This document shows positions 26,261 to 35,848 of a stretch of DNA of 64,000 nucleotides, piece by piece (the first letter of the stretch is position 1; every line of letters starts with the position of its first letter). Position numbers and translations under genes: made by a program. Below the pieces are notes generated by a model. That model did not search any database and was not told the DNA's origin. It saw only the letters and a list, made by a program, of their open reading frames with translations. Source of the DNA: Amorphoplanes digitatis (GTDB lineage: Bacteria > Actinomycetota > Actinomycetes > Mycobacteriales > Micromonosporaceae); NCBI RefSeq assembly GCF_014205335.1, contig NZ_JACHNH010000001.1, positions 3,156,501 to 3,220,500 on the forward strand. Direction: 5' to 3'.

Positions 26261-29194
26261 TCAGAGCCGCAGCTGGGGCCAGTCCAGCAGGTCCGAGCCC
26301 AGGTCGCGCACGCACGCCAGCAGGCCGAGCCGGGCGGCGCGCACCGCCGGGTCGTCGGCCATCACGAACACGTCGTCGAAGAAGGCGTGCACCGGCCGGG
26401 TGATCCGGCCCGCGACCGCGGTGAAGCCGCTCAGGTCGGCCGGGGCCGGCTCCGCGCGCACGGCCCGCACGGCCTCGTGCAGGGTGACCTCGGCCGGCTC
26501 CTTGAGCAGCGCCGGGTCGTAGGCCGCCGCCGTGCCGTCCGGGACGATGCGGCGGGCGCGCTGGATCGCCTCGGCGAGCGCCAGGAACTCCGGCTCCGCG
26601 CTGAGCCGGCCGAGCTGGGCCAGCAGCAGGTCCGCGAACGACGGGCGGCCGGCGTGCGGCAGCACCGCGCGGACCCGGTCGACCGGGTGACCCTCCTCGA
26701 CCAGCACCTGCTCGAGGCGCCGGGCCAGGAACTCACCCGCGTCGGCCGGCACCCGCGCCGCCACCTCGACCGGCTGCGCTGCCGCCGCGGCCGTCAGCGC
26801 CTCGGTGAGGCTGATGCCGGACAGGGCCGGGTGCGCCCGGTGCACGGCGATCAGGCCGAGCACGGCCCGGCGTACGGCGAAGGGGTCGCTGCTGCCGGTC
26901 GGCAGCCCGACCGTCGCGGCCAGGCCGGCCACCAGGTCGAGCCGGTCGGCGAGCGACAGCAGCGCGCCCGCCACGCCGGCGGGCAGGTCGTCCCCGGCGT
27001 GGCGGGGCAGTTCGGCCTCGTAGACCGCCTGCGCCACCGCCCGGGTCTCGCCCGCGTTGAGGGCGTAGTCGCGGGCCATCACCCCGGCCAGGCCGGTCAT
27101 CTCGGTGACCAGCTGGGAGCCCAGGTCGAACTTCACCAGGGCGGCGGCCCGCAGCAGCGTCGGCGACGGCTCGTCCGCCAGGGTCGTGGCGAGCGCGGCG
27201 ATCCGGTCCGCGCGGTCGGCCATCGAGCCGAGCTTGTCGGTGAACGTGAGCCGCCGCAGCCGCTCGCGCATCGCCGCCGGCGGGGTCTGCCGGTCGGCGC
27301 GGTAGAAGAACGCCGCGTCCTCGTACCGGGCACGCAGCACCGCCTCGTTGCCTGCCCGGACCAGCTCCACGTCGACCTGGCCGTTGGCGACCGTGACGAA
27401 CATCGGCAGCAGGGCGCCGTCGGCGTCGCGGACCGCCAGGTAGCGCTGGTGCTTGCGCATCACCGTGGTCAGCACGGCCGCCGGCAGCTCGAGGTAGCGC
27501 TCGTCGAACGTGCCGAGCAACGGCGTCGGCTGCTCCACCAGGTAGGTGATCGTCTCGATCAGCGCGTCCTCGCCCGCGAGGTCGATCCGGCCGGTGTCCC
27601 AGACCAGGTCCTGCGCGCCGGTCACGATCAGCTCGCGGCGGTCCTCGGCGTCGGCGACGACGCCGTTGATCGCCAGCGTCTCCATGAAGGTCTCGGCGGA
27701 CGCCACGCTGACCCGCGGCGCCGCGGCGGTGCGCAGCACCCGGGTCTCCCGGCCGGCGCGCAGCGCAGAGACGGCGACCGGCACGACGTCGTCGCCCCAG
27801 AGCGCGACGAGCCAGCGGATCGGGCGGGTGAAGGACAGGCCCGGGTCGCTCCAGCGCATGTTCTTCGCCGAGCGCAGGCCGCCGGCGACCTTCGCGAGCA
27901 CCTCGCCGAGCACGGCGGGTGCCGCGCGTCCGGCCTCGTGGCGTTCCACGACCAGATGCGGTACGCCGTTGAAGTCGGCCGTCCGCAGCGAGTCCGCGGA
28001 AACACCCTGCGAGCGCGCGAAGCCGGCGACCGCCTGCTCCGGCGCGGTGGCCTTCGGGCCCTTCACCGTACGGACGTGGTCGTCCTCGCGCGCGGCGACC
28101 TCGCCGACGACGGCGATCAGGCGCCGCGGGGTGGCGTGCACGCGGACGTCGCCGTGCCCGAGCCGGGTGGCGCCGAGCCGCTCGGTCAGCTCGCGCAGCA
28201 GCTGCGCCCGGGCGGCGCGGGCCTCGCCCGGCGGCATCTCCTCGGTGCCGATCTCGAAGACCAGCGTCCGCGGCCCGGTGCCGGGCGGCGCCTCCTCGGA
28301 CACGACCGCCGGCGGGAGCGGGGTGACCACGCCGAGCGGATGGCTCAGCTCCTCGCGGCGGGCCTGCCACAGCCTGGCGACGTCGCCGGCGAGGCGGCGC
28401 ATGCGGGCGAATTCGGCGGCGCGGTCGGCGGTGGAGACGGCGCCGCGGGAGTCCAGGACGTTGAAGGCCTGCGAGCACTTGAGGACGTAGGTGTGCGCGG
28501 GCACCGGCAGGCCGGCGTCGAGGAGTCGTTGTGCCTCGGCGGCGTAGATCTCCAGGAGCCGCCGATTGGCGTCGACGTCGGCGTCGTCGAGGTAGTACCG
28601 CGACATCTCGTATTCGCTCTGGCCGAAGACCTCGCCGTAGCTGATGCCGGGCGAATACTCGATTTCCTTGAAATGCTGTTTGTTCTGCAACGCCATGACG
28701 ATGCGTTCGATGCCGTAGGTGATCTCGACGGAGGGTGGGTCGAGGTTGAGGCCGCCGGCTTGCTGGAAGTAGGTGAACTGGGTGATCTCGAGGCCGTCGA
28801 GCCAGACTTCCCAGCCCAGGCCCCAGGCGCCGAGTGCGGGGGATGCCCAGTTGTCCTCGACGAAGCGGACGTCGTGTGCGGTGACGTCGATGCCGAGTGC
28901 GGTGAGGCTGCCGAGGTAGAGCTCTTGGGGGTTGCCGGGGTCGGGTTTGAGGATGACCTGGAGTTGGGTGTGTGTCTGTAGGCGGTTGGGGTTTTCGCCG
29001 TATCGGGAGTCGTCGGGTCGTACGGAGGGTTCGACGTAGACGACGCGCCAGGGTTCGGGTCCGAGTACGCGCAGGAAGGTGGCCGGGTTGAGGGTCCCGG
29101 CGCCGACCTCGGTGTTCATCGGCTGGACGGTCAGGCAGCCCTGAGCCGTCCAGTACGCCGTCAACCGGGCCAGCGCTTCCTGCATCGTGAGCAT
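26261..29194 (-). CDS. glyQS: Glycyl-tRNA synthetase, fused alpha-beta type
   Basis: 977 residues. The first about 290 are the catalytic alpha subunit (AYWTAQGCLTVQPMNTEVGAG, LGPEPWRVVYVEPSVRP, EDNWASPALGAWGLGWEVWLDG, FTYFQQAGG). A linker leads to the beta subunit from about residue 308 (FEIGTEEMPPGEARAARAQ) ending in an anticodon-binding helical domain (VHAFFDDVFVMADDPAVRAARLGLL). It charges tRNA-Gly. In most bacteria of this type GlyQ and GlyS are separate; fused forms are known in Chlamydia, and many actinomycetes instead carry the unrelated single-chain alpha2 enzyme. ATG 29194 is chosen because a TAGACT -10 box ends 8 nt upstream; TTG 29203 and ATG 29185 are alternatives. The alpha part has visibly lower GC and different codon choice than the beta part. 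Confidence 0.93.
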   Translation of the reverse strand: MLTMQEALARLTAYWTAQGCLTVQPMNTEVGAGTLNPATFLRVLGPEPWRVVYVEPSVRPDDSRYGENPNRLQTHTQLQVILKPDPGNPQELYLGSLTALGIDVTAHDVRFVEDNWASPALGAWGLGWEVWLDGLEITQFTYFQQAGGLNLDPPSVEITYGIERIVMALQNKQHFKEIEYSPGISYGEVFGQSEYEMSRYYLDDADVDANRRLLEIYAAEAQRLLDAGLPVPAHTYVLKCSQAFNVLDSRGAVSTADRAAEFARMRRLAGDVARLWQARREELSHPLGVVTPLPPAVVSEEAPPGTGPRTLVFEIGTEEMPPGEARAARAQLLRELTERLGATRLGHGDVRVHATPRRLIAVVGEVAAREDDHVRTVKGPKATAPEQAVAGFARSQGVSADSLRTADFNGVPHLVVERHEAGRAAPAVLGEVLAKVAGGLRSAKNMRWSDPGLSFTRPIRWLVALWGDDVVPVAVSALRAGRETRVLRTAAAPRVSVASAETFMETLAINGVVADAEDRRELIVTGAQDLVWDTGRIDLAGEDALIETITYLVEQPTPLLGTFDERYLELPAAVLTTVMRKHQRYLAVRDADGALLPMFVTVANGQVDVELVRAGNEAVLRARYEDAAFFYRADRQTPPAAMRERLRRLTFTDKLGSMADRADRIAALATTLADEPSPTLLRAAALVKFDLGSQLVTEMTGLAGVMARDYALNAGETRAVAQAVYEAELPRHAGDDLPAGVAGALLSLADRLDLVAGLAATVGLPTGSSDPFAVRRAVLGLIAVHRAHPALSGISLTEALTAAAAAQPVEVAARVPADAGEFLARRLEQVLVEEGHPVDRVRAVLPHAGRPSFADLLLAQLGRLSAEPEFLALAEAIQRARRIVPDGTAAAYDPALLKEPAEVTLHEAVRAVRAEPAPADLSGFTAVAGRITRPVHAFFDDVFVMADDPAVRAARLGLLACVRDLGSDLLDWPQLRL

Positions 29195-29202
29195 GGAGGC
29201 CA

Positions 29203-29208
29203 AGTCTA
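29203..29208 (-). promoter_or_regulatory. -10 hexamer TAGACT before glyQS, suggesting a leaderless start
   Basis: TAGACT on the minus strand ends 8 nt before ATG 29194 and no purine-rich ribosome site precedes any of the three candidate starts. No clear -35 is seen, because the region is the 3' end of the upstream GGDEF gene. Confidence 0.4.
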
Positions 29209-30729
29209 GTGAGACGGGCCTCCGCCCGGCTCGGTCGACGTCGAGGCGGTACGCACCCCGCCACCCTGGCGCTTGGCCAGGTACATGGCGGCGTCCGCGC
29301 CCCGCATCAGGCTCGGCATGTTGTTCGCGTGCGGCGGGAGCAGCGCGACGCCGATGCTCGCGCCCACCCGGATCACGCCGCCGTCGATGTCGTACGGCTC
29401 GGACAGTCGCGCGTGTATCCGCGCGGCGATCGCGGTCGCGGCGGTCAGGTCGGGGTTGCCGGCCAGCAGGATCGCGAACTCGTCGCCGCCGAGGCGGGCC
29501 ACGATGTCGTGGTCGCGCACCTCGGCCTGCAGTCGCCGGCCGACCTGGTGCAGCAGGGCGTCGCCGGCGTGGTGCCCGACGGTGTCGTTGACCCGCTTGA
29601 AGCCGTCCAGGTCGAGCAGGAGCAGCCCGAGGCTGCCGGAGTTCGTCAGGGCGGCCACGACCTCACGCTCCGCGCGCTCCAGCAGGTGCGAGCGGTTCGG
29701 CAGCCCGGTCAGCCCGTCGTGGTACGCCTGGCGGGTCAGCTCCGCGACGTGCTGCCGCTCGGCCTGGCGCAGCCGGGCGCTGTCGACGATCAGCGTGCCC
29801 TCCATCGCCACCTGCTGTGCGAGGCTGCGGTCGCGGCCGGTCCAGTGCCGGGTGGTGCCGGAGTCGCCGCACATGACCACCCCGACCGGGCCGGAGGCGG
29901 ACATCAGCGGGATCGCGATGAACGAGCTCAGCTGGAGCGTCTCGGCGAATCCGCCCGGCCGGACCTCGGCCCGGGTGACGTCGCCGACCAGCAGCGGGCC
30001 GTTGAGCAGCTGCATCGCCTGCCAGGCGGGCGAGTCCGCGGCGACCTTGCCGAGCAGGCTGCCGGCGATCTCCGCGGTCATCTGCTCGGTCAGGCCGACG
30101 CCGGCGGCGTAGCGGATCCGGCCGTCGGGCCCGATCAGGTGCAGGGCGGCCCGCTCGGTCCGGAACGCCTCGCCGGTGGCCTTGGCCAGCAGCCGGCCGG
30201 CGTCCTCGACGCTTGTCGCGGAGGTGCCCTCCTCGAAGAGCCGCCGGATGGTGCTGTTTGCGTGCGTCACGTACTGGTGGTGCCGCTCGGCGGCGAGAAC
30301 CTGGAGGGTCGAGGCGAGCTGGAGGGCGATCATGCTCGTCACGTTCGTCCGCAGCTCGGTCATGGCGGTGCCGGTGAGCACGAGCACGCCCAGCGTCTGG
30401 CCGCCGATGCGCAGCCGGATGGCCATCCGGTCGCCGTGCTGCACCGGGGGCGCGGCCGCCGAGACCCGGAACACGCGACCCGCGACGGTGACGTCGTCGG
30501 CCGCGGCGTCGGCGTACTTGGCCTCCAGCAGCAGCCGGCCGTCGTCGGGCTCGAGGGCGAAGACGGACGCGGAGCGCATGCCGCAGGAGCCGGAGAGCCG
30601 GCTGGCGATGATCGAGAGCATGTGCGCGACCGAGGGGATGTCCCTGGTCATAGCCTCGGTCAGGTCATGATGCAGCCGGGCTTGATCGTCGAGGACGATC
30701 GTCGCCAGCTCGGTAGCCGTCGAACCCAT
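29206..30729 (-). CDS. Diguanylate cyclase with GAF-type sensor regions
   Basis: 507 residues from ATG 30729, which follows GAGGTG by 7 nt; a GTG at 30756 is the longer alternative. Two soluble sensor regions (about 30-145 and 160-310, GAF-like: LLEAKYADAAADD, IAIPLMSASGPVGVVMCGD) precede a GGDEF domain at about 330-490. The active-site motif is intact (LGGDEFAIL, G414-F418), and the RxxD inhibitory I-site (RDHD) sits five residues upstream. It should therefore make cyclic di-GMP and be product-inhibited. No membrane segment is seen, so it is cytosolic. Its 3' end touches the glyQS promoter. Confidence 0.9.
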   Translation of the reverse strand: MGSTATELATIVLDDQARLHHDLTEAMTRDIPSVAHMLSIIASRLSGSCGMRSASVFALEPDDGRLLLEAKYADAAADDVTVAGRVFRVSAAAPPVQHGDRMAIRLRIGGQTLGVLVLTGTAMTELRTNVTSMIALQLASTLQVLAAERHHQYVTHANSTIRRLFEEGTSATSVEDAGRLLAKATGEAFRTERAALHLIGPDGRIRYAAGVGLTEQMTAEIAGSLLGKVAADSPAWQAMQLLNGPLLVGDVTRAEVRPGGFAETLQLSSFIAIPLMSASGPVGVVMCGDSGTTRHWTGRDRSLAQQVAMEGTLIVDSARLRQAERQHVAELTRQAYHDGLTGLPNRSHLLERAEREVVAALTNSGSLGLLLLDLDGFKRVNDTVGHHAGDALLHQVGRRLQAEVRDHDIVARLGGDEFAILLAGNPDLTAATAIAARIHARLSEPYDIDGGVIRVGASIGVALLPPHANNMPSLMRGADAAMYLAKRQGGGVRTASTSTEPGGGPSH

Positions 30730-30878
30730 GGTTAGCACCTCGTTGCCCAGAGTCACGCCAGGGTGATCGGCAGGGACGCGACGCGCCTGAGGATCCTGGT
30801 GATGCGGGGCACGGGACCCGACGGATTACCGTGCAGCGATCGGGGGCAGCCGCCCGGCGGAACGAAGGGGAGTGCGGC

Positions 30879-32246
30879 ATGAGGGTGTGTGTGGTCGGAA
30901 CTGGTTACGTGGGGCTCACCACCGGTGTCAGCCTGGCCTTTCTCGGTCACGACGTCACCTGCGTCGATCTGGACCAGGAAAAGGTCGACCTGCTCTCGGG
31001 CGGCCGGTCGCCGATCTACGAGCCGCACATGGAGGCGCTGCTTGTCGACGCGGCCGAGCGGATGATCTTCACCACCGACTACAGCGCGGCCGTGCCCGGC
31101 GCGGACGTCGTGTTCATCGCGGTGCAGACCCCCTCGCTGCCCGACGGCAACCCGGACCTGAAGTACCTGCGCGCGGCCGCGGAGAGTGTCGGCCGTCACA
31201 TCGACGGCGAGTTCACCGTGGTGGTCAACAAGTCGACGGTGCCGATCGGCAGCAGCAACTGGGTCGACTCGATCCTGCGGGAGTCGTTCGAGCGGACCCA
31301 CGAGCGGCGCAGCGACGGCGAGTTCTCGGTCGCCTCGAACCCGGAGTTCCTGCGCCAGGGCGCGGCGATCCAGGACACCCTCTACCCGGACCGGATCGTC
31401 GTCGGCTCCGACAACCCCCGCAGCCTCGACGTGCTCAACCGCCTCTACCGCACCATCCTCAACCAGACGTTCACGCCGCCCACCTACCTGCCGCGGCCGG
31501 CCGGGCTCGGCGCCGTGCCGATGGTCTCCACCGACCTGGCCTCGGCCGAGCTGATCAAGTACGCCGCGAACGCGTTCCTGGCCCTGAAGATCAGCTTCGC
31601 GAACGAGATCGGCCAGCTGGCCGGCCGGGTCGGCGCGGACATCTCCCAGGTCACCCGCGGCATCGGCCTGGACACCCGGATCGGGCCGCGCTTCCTCCAG
31701 CCCGGCATCGGCTGGGGCGGCTCCTGCTTCGGCAAGGACACCGCGGCCCTGATCGCCACCAGCGCCGAGTACCACCACGACATGCCGATCGTCTCCGCCG
31801 CCCGCGAGGTCAACAAGCTCCAGCGCCGGCTGGTGGTGGACCGGCTGCTGGGTGAGCTGCGCATCGTCAAGGGGCGCCGGATCGGCCTGCTCGGGCTCGC
31901 GTTCAAGCCCGAGACCGACGACATGCGCGACGCGCCGGCGCTGGACATCGCCCGCATGCTCATCGACCGCGGCGCGCGGGTGCGCCTGCACGACCCGGTC
32001 GCCGCCGAGCGCCTGCGCCGCGAGCAGCCGGACCTGGCGGCCCACCTGGCCGACGACGTCGAGGACGTCTTCGACGACAGCGACGCGGTGGTGCTGGTCA
32101 CCGAGTGGGCGCAGTACCTGGACCTGGACTGGGCGAAGCTGGCCCCGCTGATGCGCACGCCGGTGATCCTGGACGGCCGGCACTGCCTCGACCCCGGGCG
32201 CCTCACCAAGCTCGGCTACCGCTACCTGTCGCTCACCGGCCGCTGA
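30879..32246 (+). CDS. ugd: UDP-glucose/nucleotide-sugar 6-dehydrogenase
   Basis: 455 residues, with the N-terminal Rossmann motif VVGTGYVGLTTGVSLAFLGH and the catalytic cysteine in GWGGSCFGKDTAAL. The C-terminal domain has LAFKPETDDMRDAPALDIA. It oxidises UDP-glucose to UDP-glucuronate with two NAD+, feeding polysaccharide or glycosylated-metabolite synthesis. ATG 30879 has an AAGGGGAG ribosome site. No polysaccharide genes flank it; it stands alone between a GGDEF gene (divergent) and cutC (convergent). UDP-ManNAc or GDP-mannose dehydrogenases share this fold, but the motifs fit the UDP-glucose type best. Confidence 0.9.
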   Translation: MRVCVVGTGYVGLTTGVSLAFLGHDVTCVDLDQEKVDLLSGGRSPIYEPHMEALLVDAAERMIFTTDYSAAVPGADVVFIAVQTPSLPDGNPDLKYLRAAAESVGRHIDGEFTVVVNKSTVPIGSSNWVDSILRESFERTHERRSDGEFSVASNPEFLRQGAAIQDTLYPDRIVVGSDNPRSLDVLNRLYRTILNQTFTPPTYLPRPAGLGAVPMVSTDLASAELIKYAANAFLALKISFANEIGQLAGRVGADISQVTRGIGLDTRIGPRFLQPGIGWGGSCFGKDTAALIATSAEYHHDMPIVSAAREVNKLQRRLVVDRLLGELRIVKGRRIGLLGLAFKPETDDMRDAPALDIARMLIDRGARVRLHDPVAAERLRREQPDLAAHLADDVEDVFDDSDAVVLVTEWAQYLDLDWAKLAPLMRTPVILDGRHCLDPGRLTKLGYRYLSLTGR

Positions 32247-32270
32247 CCCGCACGCGGGTCCGGCCGCCGG

Positions 32271-32939
32271 TCAGGGCAGTGCGGCGCGCCAGGCGCGGAC
32301 CAGGTCCGCGTCCACCGGGAGGTCCCAGCGGCCGTCCGGGCGCACCGCGCTGCCCGTGTGGAACGCGTCCACCCCGGCCGCCAGCAGCGGGCCGAGGTGG
32401 TGGTGGCGCAGCCCGCCGCCGGCCAGGACCCTCGGCCGGGAGGCCGCCTCCGCGCCCAGGACGGGCAGGCCCTCCGCGACGCTCGCCGGGCCGCCCGCGG
32501 TGAGCACGAAGTCCAGGCCGGGCAGCCCGACGAGTGCCCGCCGGGCGGCCGCGCGGTCCGCGGCGTGGTCCAGCGCCCGGTGGAAGGTCCACCGGCAGCC
32601 CTCGATCGCGGCCAGCACGGCCTTGACCGCCACCAGGTCGACGGCGGCCCGCGCGTCGAGGAAACCCAGGACGAACTCGTCGGCCCCGGCGGCGCGCAGC
32701 TCAGCGGCGGCGTCGATCAGGGCGTCCGGGTCGCTCAGCCCGTACCCGTCCTCGGCGCGCAGCATGACGCGGACGCCGATGCCGACCGCCGCCCGGACTT
32801 CCGCGAAGGTCGCGAGGCTCGGGGTCAGGCCCTGCCGGCTCATGTCGGCGACCAGCTCGACCCGGTCGGCGCCGCCGTCCTGCGCGGCGAGCGCATCGAC
32901 GGCGTTCAGTGCGATGACTTCCAAGATCGATTCTGGCAC
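32271..32939 (-). CDS. cutC: CutC family protein
   Basis: 222 residues from GTG 32939, a TIM-barrel protein. Landmarks are LEVIALNAVDALAAQDGGADRVELVADMS, MLRAEDGYGLSD, GCRWTFHRALDH, LTAGGPASVAEGL, LAGGGLRHHH and the late FHTGSAVRPDG. The family name means copper homeostasis, but that role has been questioned and the enzymatic reaction is unknown. No copper genes are near. The start is uncertain because no good ribosome site precedes the GTG, and the frame is open far upstream across non-coding and antisense DNA. Confidence 0.85.
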   Translation of the reverse strand: MPESILEVIALNAVDALAAQDGGADRVELVADMSRQGLTPSLATFAEVRAAVGIGVRVMLRAEDGYGLSDPDALIDAAAELRAAGADEFVLGFLDARAAVDLVAVKAVLAAIEGCRWTFHRALDHAADRAAARRALVGLPGLDFVLTAGGPASVAEGLPVLGAEAASRPRVLAGGGLRHHHLGPLLAAGVDAFHTGSAVRPDGRWDLPVDADLVRAWRAALP

Positions 32940-33092
32940 CGCGGCATCGTCGCACACCCCGCTGGGTGCGCTGCCCGTTCGTATGCGCGTCCATGGTGGA
33001 AAGTGTCGGACCATCGAGGTTCTTCGCTCGAAACCTTGACGTGATCTGAGCAGTCTTGTTGGACTGTGTTCACTCCCGGGTGGTCTCCCGCA

Positions 33093-33128
33093 GGCGCTCC
33101 ATGTGATTTTCGTCCAAGGTGGAGCGCC
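33093..33128. repeat. Inverted repeat upstream of the GH2 gene
   Basis: GGCGCTCCA (33093-33101) and TGGAGCGCC (33120-33128) form 9-bp arms 18 nt apart, 46-81 nt before the ATG. It lies in the 234-bp gap between cutC and the glycosidase and may be an operator or a leader hairpin. Confidence 0.4.
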
Positions 33129-33173
33129 GGTCGACGCTGCCCGCGTTCTTTCCCACCGAGAGGACTTTCGCGC

Positions 33174-35732
33174 ATGACCGCACCTTGGATCCTCCGGCGG
33201 CGGGCCGTCGCGGTGGCCGCCGTCACGGTACTGACCGTCGGCACCGCGGGCGCCGCCGGCGCCGCGCCGTCCCCCGGCGTCCCCGCACCCGCCGCCGCGC
33301 CCGCGCTGGTCGCCGCGCCGGCGCCGGCCGCCGCGCCGGCCTGGCGCAAGGGCATCGCGCCCGTCGCGACGCCGTGGACCGACCGGGTCGGCCCCGGCAA
33401 CGCGCTGCCCGAATATCCCCGGCCCCAGCTGGTCCGCGACAGCTGGCAGAACCTCAACGGCGTCTGGGAGTTCGCCAAGGCCGCCGTCGGCGAGGCGCCG
33501 CCCGTCGGCCGGGAGCTCGGCGAGCGGGTCCTGGTGCCGTACCCGATCGAGTCCGCGCTCTCCGGGATTCAGCGCCGCGAGGACCGGATGTTCTACCGCC
33601 GCGCCTTCACGGTGCCCGCCGGCTGGCGGGTCGGCCAGGGCCGGCGGCTGCTGCTGCACTTCGGCGCGGTCGACTACGACGCGAAGGTGTGGGTCAACGG
33701 CACCCAGGTCGCGACCCACCGGGGCGGCTACGACGGCTTCGACGTCGACGTCACCGACGCGCTCACCTCCGCGGGCCCGCAGGAGCTGATCGTCTGGGCC
33801 GAGGACCTCACCGACGCCACCGGCCAGCCCATCGGCAAGCAGCGCCGGACCTCCGACCGCGGCATCTTCTACCAGGGCAGCTCCGGCATCTGGCGCACGG
33901 TCTGGATGGAGCCGGTCGCCGACTCCAGCATCTCGTCGCTCGCGACGACCCCGGACCTGGCGGCCTCCGACCTCAAGATCAAGGTGAACGCCGTGGGCGG
34001 CGAGGGCCTCACCGTCCGCGCCGTCGCGCGGGGCAACGGCCGGGTGGCCGGCCGGGTCACCGGCGCCGCGAACGCGGATCTGCGGCTGCCGGTGCCCGAC
34101 GCCAAGCTCTGGTCGCCGGACTCGCCGTTCCTGTACGACCTCGAGGTCACCCTGCTGCGCGGCGGCAAGGCCGTCGACACCGTGCGGTCGTACTTCGGCA
34201 TGCGGGAGATCGGCACGAAGAAGGGCGCCGACGGCAAGCTGCGCATCGCGCTCAACGGCGAGATCCTGTTCAACATGGCCACCCTGGACCAGGGATTCTG
34301 GCCCGACGGCCTGAACACCGCGCCCACCGACGCGGCCCTGAAGTTCGACCTGCGCCAGCACAAGGAGATGGGCTTCAACGCGGTGCGCAAGCACATCAAG
34401 GTCGAGCCCGACCGCTGGTACTACTGGGCCGACCGGCTGGGCCTGATGGTCTGGCAGGACATGCCGGCCGCCAACACCGGGCCGATCCCCGAGCCGTGGC
34501 GCGGCCAGTTCGAGTCGGAGCTGCACGAGATGGTCCGCGAGCACCAGAGCTGGACCTCGATCGTGGCCTGGGTGCCCTTCAACGAGGGCTGGGGCGAGTG
34601 GGACCGCGCCGCGACCGGCCGCATCGCCGACGAGGTGAAGGCGCAGGACCCGAGCCGGCTGGTCAACGCGCACAGCGGCGTGAACTGCTGCAACTCCCAC
34701 GGCGACTCCGGCAGGGGCGACGTGGTCGACTTCCACCAGTACCTCGGCCCGGCCTCGCCGGCGCCCGAGGAGAACCGGGTGTCGATCGACGGGGAGCACG
34801 GCGGCTTCGGCCTCAAGACGTCCAACCACATGTGGTTCGGCGACGGGCAGGCGTACGAGATGGAGCCGGACTCGGCGACCCTGACCCGCAAGTACGTGGA
34901 GAACCAGAAGGCCGTCATCAGCTCGGCACGCTCGTGCGGCATCAGCGCGGCCATCTACACCCAGATCACCGACGTCGAGGGCGAGCTCAACGGCTTCTGG
35001 ACCTATGACCGGCAGGTGGCCAAGATGGACCTCAAGCAGGTCCGCGCGGTCAACCGGGAGATCATCGCGAAGGCCGACGGCACCGCGGGCAACCTGCCGC
35101 AGCCGCCGCCGGGCACGCCGGGGCTCACCGGCGTCGCGTTCTACCCGCTGGACGGCACGGCCGAGGACGCGGCGGGCGACCACGACGCCACGGCGGTCGG
35201 CGGACCGGCGTACGTGACCGGGAGGTCGGGCCAGGGTCTTGACCTCAACGGGTCCACCCAGTTCCTCGACGCCGGCGCGCCGGTGCTGGACACGGCCTCG
35301 GACTACACCGCCTCCGCCTGGGTGAAGCTCGACAAGGTCGACGGCGCGTTCCAGACGGCGGTGAGCCAGGACGGGCCGTCCAACAGCGACTTCTTCCTGC
35401 AGTACTCCGGCGCCGACCAGCGCTTCGCGATGAGCTTCGCCGGCGTACGGGCGCTGGGGCCGGCCCGGCCGGAGGTGGGCCGCTGGTACCACCTGACCGG
35501 GGTGCGCGACAGCGTCCGGGGCGAGCTGCGGCTCTACGTCGACGGCGAGCCCGCCGGGCGGGCCGGAGCCTGCATGCCGCAGGCGGCGGCGACCGGCAAC
35601 ACGGTGATCGGCCGCGGCCGGTACGGCGGCAACCCGGTCGACTACCTCGACGGCACGATCGACCAGGTGCACCTCTACGACCGGGCGCTGTCCGCCGCGG
35701 AGATCAAGGAGCTCTACGACTCGGGCCGGTAG
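33174..35732 (+). CDS. Secreted glycoside hydrolase family 2 with C-terminal LamG domain
   Basis: 852 residues. The N-terminus is an export signal (ILRRRAVAVAAVTVLTVGTAG) and Ala/Pro-rich spacer to about 55. Then come the GH2 sugar-binding jelly roll (about 75-230, PYPIESALSGIQRRED and WVNGTQVATHRGGYDGF), an immunoglobulin-like domain and the catalytic barrel (about 355-620). The general acid/base is Glu in VPFNEGWGEWD; the GEHGG segment probably carries the nucleophile. A LamG-type lectin domain fills about 650-852 (ASAWVKLDKVDG, RLYVDGEPAGRAG). Beta-galactosidase, glucuronidase or arabinofuranosidase-like substrates are possible. It acts outside the cell on plant or microbial glycans. ATG 33174 follows a GAGAGGA site. 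Confidence 0.88.
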   Translation: MTAPWILRRRAVAVAAVTVLTVGTAGAAGAAPSPGVPAPAAAPALVAAPAPAAAPAWRKGIAPVATPWTDRVGPGNALPEYPRPQLVRDSWQNLNGVWEFAKAAVGEAPPVGRELGERVLVPYPIESALSGIQRREDRMFYRRAFTVPAGWRVGQGRRLLLHFGAVDYDAKVWVNGTQVATHRGGYDGFDVDVTDALTSAGPQELIVWAEDLTDATGQPIGKQRRTSDRGIFYQGSSGIWRTVWMEPVADSSISSLATTPDLAASDLKIKVNAVGGEGLTVRAVARGNGRVAGRVTGAANADLRLPVPDAKLWSPDSPFLYDLEVTLLRGGKAVDTVRSYFGMREIGTKKGADGKLRIALNGEILFNMATLDQGFWPDGLNTAPTDAALKFDLRQHKEMGFNAVRKHIKVEPDRWYYWADRLGLMVWQDMPAANTGPIPEPWRGQFESELHEMVREHQSWTSIVAWVPFNEGWGEWDRAATGRIADEVKAQDPSRLVNAHSGVNCCNSHGDSGRGDVVDFHQYLGPASPAPEENRVSIDGEHGGFGLKTSNHMWFGDGQAYEMEPDSATLTRKYVENQKAVISSARSCGISAAIYTQITDVEGELNGFWTYDRQVAKMDLKQVRAVNREIIAKADGTAGNLPQPPPGTPGLTGVAFYPLDGTAEDAAGDHDATAVGGPAYVTGRSGQGLDLNGSTQFLDAGAPVLDTASDYTASAWVKLDKVDGAFQTAVSQDGPSNSDFFLQYSGADQRFAMSFAGVRALGPARPEVGRWYHLTGVRDSVRGELRLYVDGEPAGRAGACMPQAAATGNTVIGRGRYGGNPVDYLDGTIDQVHLYDRALSAAEIKELYDSGR

Positions 35733-35735
35733 CGG

Positions 35736-35771
35736 CCGCGGCGGGTCCCGTGCGAACGGGGCCCGCCGCGG
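35736..35771 (+). terminator. Hairpin terminator after the GH2 gene
   Basis: A 15-pair stem CCGCGGCGGGTCCCG / CGGGGCCCGCCGCGG contains one T-G wobble and has a 6-nt loop (TGCGAA). It begins 4 nt after the stop. Confidence 0.8.
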
Positions 35772-35848
35772 TAATTGTTGCGGCAAGTTTCCGGAAGGTT
35801 GAAGATGATGAACATCGATGTCTTCGCCGAGGTCCGGGAGGCGCCGCA

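Noticed and set aside
32245..32260. GACCCGC-AC-GCGGGTC dyad after ugd as a terminator
   Set aside because: Only 7 bp with a 2-nt loop, too short and strained to be convincing.
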